64,000 bases of DNA. Origin: Enterobacter sp. 638. Lineage in GTDB: Bacteria > Pseudomonadota > Gammaproteobacteria > Enterobacterales > Enterobacteriaceae. Position 1 is the first letter of the stretch, and every line of letters begins with the position of its first letter. The stretch covers positions 62,001 to 126,000 of the forward strand of contig NC_009425.1 in the NCBI RefSeq assembly GCF_000016325.1, in the 5' to 3' direction. Under the pieces are notes generated by a model. The model saw only the letters and a program-made list of their open reading frames with translations. It did no database searches and was not told the origin of the DNA. Position numbers and translations under genes: made by a program. This document shows positions 36,946 to 44,445 of the stretch, in pieces.

Positions 36946-37185
36946 TCAGTGCTTCACTCCTTCTTCTGGCGGTGACAAAAGCTCGATGGCCAGCAGTATT
37001 CCCGTGTGAGAAAAATCTGTCTGCTCCATGACTTTCCAGTGAAGCCGTTTGAGCTGGTAAGTTAACTGTGCGCGGTTTGTTTCTGAACCGTTGCTGGCCA
37101 GCATCAGGCAGCACTGACCGATGATCCGGCAGGCTTCGTCGTAAATCATGTCATCGGTATCGTCTTCGGTTTCATTATCTGACAT
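36946..37185 (-). CDS. small leading-region protein, paralog of 42501-42728
   Basis: Seventy-nine residues starting MSDNETEDDTDDMIYDEACR. The acidic N-terminus is followed by two or three helices (IIGQCCLMLASNGSETNRAQ, then LTYQLKRLHWKVMEQTDFSH). AGCGAGG about 9 nt upstream supports this ATG over an in-frame one 14 codons earlier. The helix pattern (I/LGQ...L...G.....I...L) resembles YmgB/AriR-type connector proteins, but this is a weak likeness. It is transcribed against the leading-region genes, so the transferred strand carries its coding sense and it needs second-strand synthesis to be expressed in recipients. Confidence 0.6.
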   Translation of the reverse strand: MSDNETEDDTDDMIYDEACRIIGQCCLMLASNGSETNRAQLTYQLKRLHWKVMEQTDFSHTGILLAIELLSPPEEGVKH

Positions 37186-37229
37186 GAGGCTGAACCTCGC
37201 TGTGTGTTTTTTGCCCGGATTCAGCATAC

Positions 37230-37725
37230 ATCAAAACAGCATCACTTCCCCGGACATGGCCCCCTTCGGCTCCTGACCCGCGAAGCGGCTCAGTCGTCGA
37301 GCCCCACTCCGCCAGGCAGCTGCTGTGCACCCGCCAGTCTCCGCCGAATCCCTTCGGGGTTCGGGCTTCGCTAGGGTCTGATGGCGGAGGTCAACCCCTG
37401 GCTTGCTGCGACCGTGCCGGTCACGCCGCCCCGACCGCGACGGAGAAGCCGTCGCTTTAAGGCCGCCACGCCGTTCCGCCGTGTCGGGTGTGTGCATCCT
37501 GTTCATGCGGTGAGGCCATCCCCTGTGCGTCCTCCCGCGCAAGGCTTGTCGTAGCACCGTCGGGTCGTCATCCAAGGGGTGAAATGCACTCCGCCAAAAC
37601 TTTTTGCAGGCAAAAACTTTTGTCTGCGCCCCTTTCCTTCCTCCCTTCGCCGTTGCTCCTTTGCCCTTTGCCGCGAGAGAACTCACCAGGGAGATGGACA
37701 ACCATCCCCACAGGAGAAAACCAGG
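37230..37725 (+). promoter_or_regulatory. GC-rich structured segment, candidate single-strand promoter (Frpo/ssi-like), copy 1
   Basis: About 500 bp much richer in GC than the neighbours and dense in short inverted repeats (for example GAATCCCTTCGGGGTTC near 37347). It lies directly upstream of a plus-strand leading-region gene and occurs twice (see 42775). In F, Frpo/ssi elements are about 300-nt single-strand folds that prime RNA synthesis on the entering strand. The strand polarity here is right for that. Function is inferred from place and structure, not from a sequence match. Confidence 0.45.
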
Positions 37726-37929
37726 ATGCACACACGAAATGTCAACGTCAGAACCGCCGCTCCAGAATCTTCCAGGAAGATAGGGGAGAAGCAAAACGTG
37801 TGGTCAGCCGGATTAAAGGCCAGCTCTCTGTGGCGACGCTCGAGGCGCAACTCACTGCCGCAATGGCTGAAGAAGCGCATACACATTATGGCGAGGCATT
37901 CACAACAGTTGATCTGTTCAAATCCCTGA
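37726..37929 (+). CDS. shared-leader small frame (doubtful)
   Basis: The first 21 codons (MHTRNVNVRTAAPESSRKIG) match the start of the gene at 43275, with AGGAG upstream of the ATG. After the end of the duplicated segment the frame goes on for 46 codons of unlikely composition (many Arg, Ser, Trp). This looks like the ruined start of a leading-region gene whose original body has been replaced. A different frame across 37800-37991 is more protein-like (GQLSVATLEAQLTAAMAEEA) and runs into the next gene. Confidence 0.35.
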   Translation: MHTRNVNVRTAAPESSRKIGEKQNVWSAGLKASSLWRRSRRNSLPQWLKKRIHIMARHSQQLICSNP

Positions 37930-37991
37930 TGACGGGTTTTTTTCAGGGACTCAGGAAACCCATCAGTCACGTAATACATAAGGAGACAAAA

Positions 37992-38357
37992 ATGCAGGTT
38001 CTGAAAGCCGCAACATCACCGAAAAAGGTAGGCGCGAGCCGTGACATGGTTGCACTGCTGCGCATTCAGGCCACCGACACGCATGTGGTGGAATTCGACA
38101 ACGTAGACACACGCTTTAACGACTGCACGAACTGGCAGGTTATGGAAGGGGATAAACGTGTCCTGTTCAGTACCCGAACGCACGAACGCTTTTCTGACAT
38201 TAAGGCAGGGGTGCTGGCAACGATCGCGGTCTGTGAAAACCGTGCCACCGCGTTTGATTCCGCGATGCTGGAAAGTGCCCGCGCGATGATGAAGGTCCTC
38301 GATGCCTGTCCTTCATTTGGTGCGCTGGTCGCGCACCCGAAACGCATCACCGATTAA
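37992..38357 (+). CDS. conserved leading-region protein, 121 aa
   Basis: Begins MQVLKAATSPKKVGASRDMV. AAGGAG lies 7-12 nt before this ATG, the strongest start signal in the frame, although the frame is open far upstream. The protein looks soluble and mixed alpha/beta, with Cys at three places but no metal motif. It precedes the yubM-like parB gene, in the place where F carries small genes between ssb and yubM; ssb itself is not present in this window. I infer only that it is an early-expressed leading-region protein. A 12-bp perfect hairpin follows the stop. Confidence 0.6.
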   Translation: MQVLKAATSPKKVGASRDMVALLRIQATDTHVVEFDNVDTRFNDCTNWQVMEGDKRVLFSTRTHERFSDIKAGVLATIAVCENRATAFDSAMLESARAMMKVLDACPSFGALVAHPKRITD

Positions 38358-38366
38358 TTCTGAGTG

Positions 38367-38396
38367 CCGTGACCGGATAGCCCTCCGGTCACGGCG
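38367..38396 (+). other. 12-bp perfect hairpin inside the leading-region operon
   Basis: GCCGTGACCGGA and TCCGGTCACGGC pair around TAGCCC. There is no U-tract. It may act as an RNA processing or partial termination site before the yubM-like gene. Confidence 0.6.
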
Positions 38397-38426
38397 AACC
38401 ATCACTTAAACTGAGAGGTAAAAATC

Positions 38427-40439
38427 ATGGTCACCACCCATTCTACGGCAAACAAAACCGCAAAAGCCACCCGCAGCAAAAAAGCTGCGCCTGACGCCGC
38501 ACAGACTGCCAGCCAGACGCTGTTACAGTTGCTGATAGCGACCCCCGTTCAACTGATGCCGTATTCACGCCTGTCCCGCACGGATCTGAACGTGCGCCGT
38601 ATTCCCCACACGGACAAGGAAGTGGAGGAACTCGCTGACAGTATTGAGGCCGTGGGGATTCTCCAGAACCTGATTGGCGTTGAACTGCCTGACGGCTCAG
38701 TCGGTGTGGTCGGCGGGGAAGGGCGTCGCAGGGCAACGGGCATTCTGGTCAAAAAAGGGATTACCGATGCGGACACGCCATTTGTTCCGGTGAAGGTGAT
38801 CCCGCTGGAACTGGCGGTGGTGGCCTCCATGACCGAAAACGGTCAGCGTAAAAATATGCACCCTGCCGAGCAGATTGTCGGTTTCAGAACGCTGGAGCAG
38901 GAGGGCAAAACCGTCTCGCAGATCAGCGCCCTGCTGGGGTATGCCCCGCGCCACGTTCAGCGCTGCCTGAAGCTGGCAAACCTTGCCCCCTCCCTGCTGG
39001 ATACGCTGGCGCGGGATGAAATCTCCCTCGAGCAGTGCGAAGCGCTGACCCTTGCCGACACGCATGAGCGTCAGGAGCAGGTCTGGAAAGAAGCCGTGGA
39101 ACAGTGGCGTGACCCTGCCGTGCAGACCCTGCGCAAAATGGTCACGAATGACAAGATGGCGGTCAGCCACCCGATGTTTGAATTTGTGGGCGAGGAGGCG
39201 TATATCGCCGCTGGCGGGACGCTGACCGCCGATCTGTTCAGCGACAGGGACAGCACCTTTGCCGACGCGGCACAGGTGAAATCCCTGCTGTCAGGAAAAC
39301 TCACGGTTCTTGCGGCGCGTATTCAGCAGGAGCAGGGCTGGGGCTGGTCAGAGTTTCGCATGAGCGAGCTGGGCGACAACGTGACCGACCGTGAACAGTA
39401 CCGCTTTGCCATGCCAGACGCCGTCCTGACTGAAGAAGAAAAACAGCGCGTCAGCGAGCTGGAAGAAAAAATGGAAGCCACCGACAGCCACGATGACGAA
39501 TATGCTCTCCAGCAGGAAATTGACGACATTGTCTGTGAGGCGACGTACCGCGAAGCCACACCGGAATTCCGCGCCGCACACGGCGTCTGGGTGTCATGGG
39601 ATGGCGGGAACTTTAAGGTTCAGGCGGGTATTCACAAAGTGACGGATGAGGAGCGTCAGGAGGAAGAAAAAGCCCTTCAGGAGCGCCGCGATAATGTGAT
39701 GACGTACACCACGCCGGATATTCCAGCCGATGCGTATCCCGCGACGCTGGTCAAAGCCATGTCAGCCGAGCGCACGCTGGCTGTTCAGGTCGAACTGGCT
39801 GGACGCCCCGATGTATCGGTCGCACTCCTGACGTGGACGCTGTGTCTCGGCCTGTTTGACCGTCGCCACGGTCAGCGCAGTGAACCCCTGAAAGCCTCTG
39901 TATCTTCAAACCAGTATCACCTCGCCTCGCTGGCTCCGTCCGGTGAGGAGGGTAAGGCACTGATGGCGCTGAGGACGCAGAAAGCGACGTTTCAGGCGAC
40001 GCTGCCTGAACACTGGCATCTCGGGTTTACCTGGCTGCTGTCATGGTCTGCGGAGGAGGTTAACACTCTGCTGGGATTCTGCGCGGCGCACGGTATCGAT
40101 GGTATTCAGGAGCGTCTGTATAACCGCACGGATAAAAGCGCACTGGACGGGCTGGAAGCAGCACTCGATTTTGACCTGCGTAAGTGGTGGCAGCCGGATG
40201 CAGAGAGCTACTTTGGCAAACTCAAAATTGCCCAGATTGGTAAGGCATATGAACAGGCCGGACTGACCGACAAGGCGGGGGAGGTCGTGAAACTTAAACG
40301 TCGGGATGCGGCGAAAGCCGCCGAACAGGATCTCAATGCCGTTGGCTGGCTCCCTGACTGGATGGTGCGCCCTGCGCCAGCCGCTCAGGCTGAAGAGAGC
40401 ACTGAAACCGTCGCTGACACCACTGACCACGCTGCGTAA
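38427..40439 (+). CDS. yubM: ParB/Spo0J-family leading-region protein, YubM-like
   Basis: A 670-residue protein. The ParB/sulfiredoxin-like domain includes NVRRIPHTDKEVEELADSIE (about 54-73) and VGGEGRRRATGIL (about 93-105, the GxxRR CTP-binding type box), then TENGQRKNMHPAEQIVGF (about 136-153) and the helix-turn-helix TVSQISALLGYAPRHVQRCL. The long C-terminal part is acidic with coiled-coil (about 340-420) and is specific to F-type plasmids. Its function in conjugation is not settled; it is among the first proteins made in the recipient. It lies upstream of psiB and psiA in the F order and is followed by a UUCG hairpin. Confidence 0.85.
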   Translation: MVTTHSTANKTAKATRSKKAAPDAAQTASQTLLQLLIATPVQLMPYSRLSRTDLNVRRIPHTDKEVEELADSIEAVGILQNLIGVELPDGSVGVVGGEGRRRATGILVKKGITDADTPFVPVKVIPLELAVVASMTENGQRKNMHPAEQIVGFRTLEQEGKTVSQISALLGYAPRHVQRCLKLANLAPSLLDTLARDEISLEQCEALTLADTHERQEQVWKEAVEQWRDPAVQTLRKMVTNDKMAVSHPMFEFVGEEAYIAAGGTLTADLFSDRDSTFADAAQVKSLLSGKLTVLAARIQQEQGWGWSEFRMSELGDNVTDREQYRFAMPDAVLTEEEKQRVSELEEKMEATDSHDDEYALQQEIDDIVCEATYREATPEFRAAHGVWVSWDGGNFKVQAGIHKVTDEERQEEEKALQERRDNVMTYTTPDIPADAYPATLVKAMSAERTLAVQVELAGRPDVSVALLTWTLCLGLFDRRHGQRSEPLKASVSSNQYHLASLAPSGEEGKALMALRTQKATFQATLPEHWHLGFTWLLSWSAEEVNTLLGFCAAHGIDGIQERLYNRTDKSALDGLEAALDFDLRKWWQPDAESYFGKLKIAQIGKAYEQAGLTDKAGEVVKLKRRDAAKAAEQDLNAVGWLPDWMVRPAPAAQAEESTETVADTTDHAA

Positions 40440-40447
40440 ACCGGAGG

Positions 40448-40467
40448 CCGCCGCCTTCGGGCGGCGG
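40448..40467 (+). other. UUCG-tetraloop hairpin between yubM and psiB
   Basis: CCGCCGCC-TTCG-GGCGGCGG: an 8-bp all-GC stem closed by the very stable C(UUCG)G loop, 9 bases before the psiB start. There is no U-tract. It could block exonucleases or mask the psiB leader. Confidence 0.75.
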
Positions 40468-40475
40468 GTACAGAC

Positions 40476-40910
40476 ATGACGATGAAATATGACCTGACCC
40501 GAATCAATACCCTGACCGCCTCCGATATGGAGTTCATTCGCCAGCAGGGCGAGGATGCACGTCGCGCCCTCAGCGATGCCGTGACCGGCCTGCTGACGAC
40601 CCCCGAGGGCTGGCGCGTCTGCGCCGAGTACCGCAGCGAGTTCGGTGGCTTTTTCCCCGTACAGTGTCGGTTCAGCGCGGACGGCTGTGATGACTGGCAT
40701 CTTTGCGTGTGCAGTCCTGGCGAGCTGTCGCCGTACTGGCTTCTGGTCCTGCTCTCATCCGGTGGCGAGGTGGTGCGTACTCTTTACCAGAATGACACGC
40801 TCCAGCCTGAACAGGTCAGCCAGTTGATCGCGCAGATGGCAGGTATGCGCCGCTTTAACTGCACCGCCCGTACCGTGGCGACACTGATGAGCGGGGAGGT
40901 GACAGCATGA
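40476..40910 (+). CDS. psiB: PsiB, SOS inhibition protein
   Basis: A 144-residue protein matching F PsiB in length and in the block EFGGFFPVQCRFSADGCDDW with HLCVCSPGELSPYWLLVLLS (F: SEFGGFFPVQVRF, LALCSPGDVSQVWVLVLV). PsiB binds RecA and stops it loading on the entering single-stranded plasmid, so the recipient SOS response is not triggered. The psiA start overlaps its stop (ATGA). The UUCG hairpin just upstream and the leading-region place suggest expression in a burst early after transfer. Confidence 0.95.
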   Translation: MTMKYDLTRINTLTASDMEFIRQQGEDARRALSDAVTGLLTTPEGWRVCAEYRSEFGGFFPVQCRFSADGCDDWHLCVCSPGELSPYWLLVLLSSGGEVVRTLYQNDTLQPEQVSQLIAQMAGMRRFNCTARTVATLMSGEVTA

Positions 40911-41638
40911 TCCCGTCCTCACACGCCCTCGTTTCCCTGAAGCCTGCCCGTCAGGCCGCGATTCAGGCTATCAGTCTGGTCGAGTCCTCCCGCGAACGCG
41001 GCGCACGACTGCCCGCCATGCCTTACGTGCGCACCTTTTTGCGCGTGCTCACGGGCAGCGGTCGCCTCAATGCCACGGTGGCACGTCAGATCCCCGGCCT
41101 GAACTGGGTCCCGAAAAACCGGCATTCAAACCTGAAGCAGGTGGAGGCGGCGCTCGATGTCATGATCGCGACGGGCGGTGAAGCCTGCCCGCTGCCGCTC
41201 ACGCTGGATGTTCAGGCCGAACTGTTCCCCGACGTCATGCACACCCGCACGAACCGACGGCTGCACAGGGCGGAAATCCGCACCACACGACAGATTCGCC
41301 AGGAGTCCCGCGAGGTTGAACAGCGCTGGAAGTTGCGCCAGAACCTGCTTGCACAGGCTGAAGTTGACCTCAATTTTCAGTCTCCGGAATCGGTCTGCAC
41401 CTGGTACACCCGGTGGAGCGACGAGTTTGACGCGGGAGAGCTGGCGGGAATGTTCTGGCGATGGCAGACGCGGTTCGCGTCGCTGAACGCGCTGGAATGG
41501 CTGCGCCTGAGGGGTGATCCGCTGTACGCCGTGATGTATGAAATTCCGTATATCGTCCGGGAAACGCCCGAGCCTGTTCGCCAGACTGAGCGCTGGCAGG
41601 TGCCGAACAAGCTGACTCTGTGGAGGACACCGGCATGA
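40907..41638 (+). CDS. psiA: PsiA, leading-region protein
   Basis: A 243-residue basic protein, the usual length for PsiA, with the expected N-terminal block of the family (MIPSSHALVSLKPARQAAIQ, MPYVRTFLRVLTG). PsiA is always downstream of psiB and helps or modulates SOS inhibition, though its biochemistry is less clear. It overlaps psiB by 4 bases and the next gene by 4 bases (ATGA), so the three form a tightly coupled operon. Confidence 0.93.
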   Translation: MIPSSHALVSLKPARQAAIQAISLVESSRERGARLPAMPYVRTFLRVLTGSGRLNATVARQIPGLNWVPKNRHSNLKQVEAALDVMIATGGEACPLPLTLDVQAELFPDVMHTRTNRRLHRAEIRTTRQIRQESREVEQRWKLRQNLLAQAEVDLNFQSPESVCTWYTRWSDEFDAGELAGMFWRWQTRFASLNALEWLRLRGDPLYAVMYEIPYIVRETPEPVRQTERWQVPNKLTLWRTPA

Positions 41639-41865
41639 GAAATAACCCGTACAAAACGGAGCTGAAGGTCGCCCGCAGCCAGCGCAACCGGCTGAAAACG
41701 ATATCCGCCAGGCTGAAAGAGATGTCCTGTGAATGGGATGGCATGAGCGGCTGGCTCGAGACGGAAAGCGATCGACTGGCAGAGAGTGTTGATGAGCATG
41801 TTAAGGCACTGGAGGAGCAGATTCAGGACTGGGCGCAGGGACCGGACAGTCTGAACGACGACTGA
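41635..41865 (+). CDS. small leading-region protein downstream of psiA
   Basis: Seventy-six residues starting MRNNPYKTELKVARSQRNRL. The body is one long charged helix (ARLKEMSCEWDGMSGWLETE, VDEHVKALEEQIQDWAQ), probably a coiled coil. The ATG overlaps the psiA stop. F-type plasmids usually carry such a gene between psiA and the hok/flm locus; no function is known. A truncated duplicate lies at 36148-36312. Confidence 0.7.
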   Translation: MRNNPYKTELKVARSQRNRLKTISARLKEMSCEWDGMSGWLETESDRLAESVDEHVKALEEQIQDWAQGPDSLNDD

Positions 41866-42051
41866 AAAATGATGAGGATTTATACAGCTTTCAGACGGTT
41901 ATTCCTGGGCAGATGTGGCACGGCAGGATATAATGGCGATGGCGCTTGAGGCTTTTTGCCTCATGATGTTCGGGTGGTTTGTTATCGTGTTGTGAGGCAA
42001 AAAGCAGAAAGCCCCGAAGTTAATTCTCATTAACCACGAGGCTTGATCTGT

Positions 42052-42264
42052 ATGCCTAGACAACATCAGATTAGCCGCTTACCTGCCGAAAGGCAAGGAG
42101 AAGAAGGCCATGAAACTGCCACGAAGTACCCTGCTCTGGTGCGTATTAATAGTGTGTCTCACACTGCTGATATTCACTTACCTGACCCGCAAATCGCTCT
42201 GCGAAATCCGGTACAGGGACACGAACAGGGAGGTGGCGGCTTTTATGGCCTACGAATCCGGTAA
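42052..42264 (+). CDS. mok: Mok-type overlapping frame of hok copy 3
   Basis: Seventy codons beginning [20 protein letters not shown], ending 4 bases before the hok stop and reading in the +1 frame relative to hok. Size and overlap are those of mok in the R1 hok/sok locus, where mok translation is needed for hok translation and is what the Sok antisense RNA blocks. The peptide itself probably has no function. Confidence 0.7.
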   Translation: MPRQHQISRLPAERQGEEGHETATKYPALVRINSVSHTADIHLPDPQIALRNPVQGHEQGGGGFYGLRIR

Positions 42265-42268
42265 GTAA
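42110..42268 (+). CDS. hok: Hok-family membrane toxin, copy 3
   Basis: Fifty-two residues, [20 protein letters not shown], then [20 protein letters not shown] and AYESGK. Of the three copies this has the most complete classical layout: leader, out-of-frame mok, Shine-Dalgarno and two downstream hairpins (from 42279). It is therefore the best candidate for a working post-segregational killing locus. The antisense sok gene should lie opposite the leader around 42020-42090, but I cannot mark its ends. Confidence 0.9.
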   Translation: MKLPRSTLLWCVLIVCLTLLIFTYLTRKSLCEIRYRDTNREVAAFMAYESGK

Positions 42269-42500
42269 GCTACCTGGAGGCGGGGGAAACCCCGCCTTTT
42301 CAGGAGCTGACTAGTCTGTCATGCCTGAAGCGCCTTTATGAAGGGGTTGCCGGTTCGCTGGTAGCCCCTTTTTCCTTCCCGGCGCGACCGCACGCATGAA
42401 CAATCTGGAAGGGCTGTTCCCCTCCGGGGAACGGGGGAAGGACGGCAGCGCCTCCGGCGCTTCCGCCTGTCTCCCCCCTCCGTATTCCTCAGCGCTTCAC

Positions 42501-42728
42501 TTATTCATCGGGTGGCGACAGTAGCTCGATGGCCAGCAGTATTCCTGTGTGAGAAAAATCGGTCTGCTCCATGATGGTCCAGTGAAGCCGTTTTAGCTGG
42601 TAGGTCAGTCTGGCGCGGTGGGTTTCTGCGCCTTTGCTGGCCAGCATAAGGCAACACTGACCGATGATCCGGCAGACTTCATCGTAAATAATGTCGTCGG
42701 TGTCGTCTTCGCTGTGGATATCTGACAT
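42501..42728 (-). CDS. small leading-region protein, paralog of 36946-37185
   Basis: Seventy-five residues starting MSDIHSEDDTDDIIYDEVCR. It shares the helix region IIGQCCLMLAS and LKRLHW with its paralog but ends at LSPPDE, without the GVKH tail. The retained frame and the scattered, mostly conservative changes between the two suggest both have been under selection or that the duplication is recent. The same caution about family applies. Confidence 0.6.
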   Translation of the reverse strand: MSDIHSEDDTDDIIYDEVCRIIGQCCLMLASKGAETHRARLTYQLKRLHWTIMEQTDFSHTGILLAIELLSPPDE

Positions 42729-42774
42729 GAGGCTGAACCTCGCTGTGTGTTTTTTGCCCGGTTTCAGCATACAT

Positions 42775-43274
42775 CAAAACAGCATCACTTCACCGAGCAT
42801 GGCCCCCTTCGGCTCCTGACCCGCGAAGCGGCTCAGTCGTCGAGCCCCACTCCGCCAGGCAGCTGCTGTGCACCCGCCAGTCTCCGCCGAATCCCTTCGG
42901 GGTTCGGGCTTCGCTAGGGTCTGATGGCTGAGGTCAACCCCTGGCTTGCTGCGACCGTGCCGGTCACGCCGCCCTGACCGCGACGGAGAAGCCGTCGCTT
43001 TAAGGCCGCCACGCCGTTCCGCCGTGTCGGGTGTGTGCATCCTGTCCGTCCGGTGAGGCCATCCCCCGTGCGTCCTCACGCGGAGGGCTTGTCGTAGCAC
43101 CGTCGGGTCGTCATCCAAGGGGTGAAATACACGCCGCCAAAACTTTTTGCGAAAGACCGCAAAAACTGTTGTCTGCGCCCCTTTCCTTCCTCCCTTCGCC
43201 GTCGCTCCTTTGCCCTTTGCCGCGAAAGAACTCACCAGGGAGATGGACACCCATCACCACAGGAGAAAACCAGG
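42775..43274 (+). promoter_or_regulatory. GC-rich structured segment, candidate single-strand promoter, copy 2
   Basis: Nearly identical to 37230-37725 and likewise placed just upstream of a plus-strand leading-region gene starting MHTRNVNV. Two such elements at two distances from oriT parallel the two Frpo elements reported in F. Direct evidence of promoter activity is lacking. Confidence 0.45.
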
Positions 43275-43589
43275 ATGCACACACGAAACGTCAACGTCAA
43301 AACCGCCGCTCACGAATCTTCCAGGAAGATAGGGGAAAACCCGGTCATGGGTCTGACGTATGAGCAGGCCGCCGATCTGTTTTCCTGGGTGGTGAACGCA
43401 GCGAAAGGGGAGCCACAGCCCGCCATTTTTAACGTCCCCGCTGAAAGCGTGGAGCTGAGTTTAATGTATGAAGACGCCCCGGATTATTTTTCGGTGTGGT
43501 TTTTAAACGGTTATCCGGTCGCTGCCGGTGTGCCGTCAGAACATTATTTCCGTGTCATTACCGCGTTAATTAACTTTTCTCAGGAGTAA
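43275..43589 (+). CDS. leading-region hypothetical protein, 104 aa
   Basis: Starts MHTRNVNVKTAAHESSRKIG, with AGGAG 10-14 nt upstream. From residue 22 on (NPVMGLTYEQAADLFSWVVN) the composition becomes that of a compact alpha/beta protein, with ESVELSLMYEDAPDYFSVWF near 60-79. The basic first 21 residues come from the duplicated segment, and translation could also begin at Met25 (MGLTYEQAAD). It lies 5 bp before the DUF932 gene, with which it forms an operon. The family is not recognised. Confidence 0.6.
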   Translation: MHTRNVNVKTAAHESSRKIGENPVMGLTYEQAADLFSWVVNAAKGEPQPAIFNVPAESVELSLMYEDAPDYFSVWFLNGYPVAAGVPSEHYFRVITALINFSQE

Positions 43590-43594
43590 ATATT

Positions 43595-44416
43595 ATGGTC
43601 AGTTTTGCAAGCCGTTATCGTGTCCCGACCTCTATTCGCCAGAATCGCCCGCTGACAAACGATGAATTACAACGCTTTGTCCCGAGCGCGTTTTCTGAAG
43701 ATAAACACGATTCACGCTCAGAGCGTTATACCTATATTCCGACCATTGTGCTCCTGGATCGTTTACGCGACGAAGGTTTCCAGCCCTATTATGCAACCCA
43801 GTCCCGTACCCGTGATATTGAAAAACGCGACTTTACGAAACATATGCTGCGTTTGCGTCGTCACGATCAACTTGACGGAAAAGAAGTGCCGGAAATTATT
43901 CTGCTGAACAGTCACGACGGTTCAAGCAGTTATAAAATGATCCCGGGCATGTTCCGCCAGATTTGTACTAATGGTCTGGTCGCCTGGAAAAATTTCGGTG
44001 AAATCAGTGTGCCTCACAAAGGGGATATTGTGGAGCAGGTCATCGAGGGCGCTTATACCGTACTGAAAACATTTGATGCGGTAACGGATAATATCGACAT
44101 GATGAAAGGGATTCAGCTGAGTGAGCCTGAACAACGTCTGTTGAGTACGGTTGCCCTGGATTTTAAATATGACGGGAAAAAACCACCAGTGACCCCCGAC
44201 CAGGTATTACAGTCCCGCCGCTGGGAAGATAAAAGCCCGGATTTATGGACCACCTTTAACCGTATTCAGGAGAATGTTATCAAAGGCGGGATTAGCGGCA
44301 GAACGGCAAAAGGCCAGCGCACCCGAACACGCGAAGTCACAGGAATCGACGGGGATATTAAATTAAACCAGGCATTGTGGAAAATGGCCGAAGAATTCGC
44401 AAAACTGAAAGCCTGA
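43595..44416 (+). CDS. yubP: DUF932 family protein, YubP-like
   Basis: A 273-residue protein characteristic of DUF932: RYTYIPTIVLLDRLRDEGFQ (about 46-65), then KHMLRLRRHDQL, then PEIILLNSHDGSSSYKMIPG with FRQICTNGLVAW (about 97-130). DUF932 proteins are frequent in plasmid leading regions and phages; the function is unproven, though a DNA-related role or defence evasion has been suspected. It ends next to a strong terminator and is convergent with the transglycosylase gene. CTCAGGAGTAAATATT gives it a strong ribosome binding site. Confidence 0.88.
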   Translation: MVSFASRYRVPTSIRQNRPLTNDELQRFVPSAFSEDKHDSRSERYTYIPTIVLLDRLRDEGFQPYYATQSRTRDIEKRDFTKHMLRLRRHDQLDGKEVPEIILLNSHDGSSSYKMIPGMFRQICTNGLVAWKNFGEISVPHKGDIVEQVIEGAYTVLKTFDAVTDNIDMMKGIQLSEPEQRLLSTVALDFKYDGKKPPVTPDQVLQSRRWEDKSPDLWTTFNRIQENVIKGGISGRTAKGQRTRTREVTGIDGDIKLNQALWKMAEEFAKLKA

Positions 44417-44422
44417 AATTAA

Positions 44423-44445
44423 GCCGCTCTGATGAGCGGCTTTTT
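44423..44445. terminator. terminator after the DUF932 gene
   Basis: GCCGCTC-TGAT-GAGCGGC followed by TTTTT. The converging transglycosylase gene ends within the T-run. Confidence 0.9.

Larger units (their letters stand above)
36150..37793 (+). repeat. leading-region direct duplication, left copy
   Basis: This stretch matches about 41704-43337 in the same orientation and gene order: the tail of the 76-aa gene, hok with its leader, two hairpins, a minus-strand small gene, a GC-rich structured segment and the first 20 or so codons starting MHTRNVNV. Similarity stops at GATAGGGGA on the right in both copies. Confidence 0.9.
41704..43337 (+). repeat. leading-region direct duplication, right copy
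   Basis: Partner of 36150-37793, same orientation and order. Differences are scattered substitutions and small indels, including the one in the hok leader that changes the mok frame. The 5.5-kb distance between copies spans yubM, psiB and psiA. Confidence 0.9.

Noticed and set aside
37231..37794. Minus-strand frame of 187 codons, repeated as 158 codons at 42774-43250
   Set aside because: Composition is Arg/Ala/Gly-rich as expected from GC-rich non-coding sequence, with no good start site. Its presence in both copies follows from the duplication. The segment is better explained as structured regulatory DNA.
37488..38357. A 289-aa protein covering the structured segment and the 121-aa gene
   Set aside because: The AAGGAG ribosome binding site and protein-like composition support a start at 37992. 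The first 100 codons mirror the GC-rich segment.
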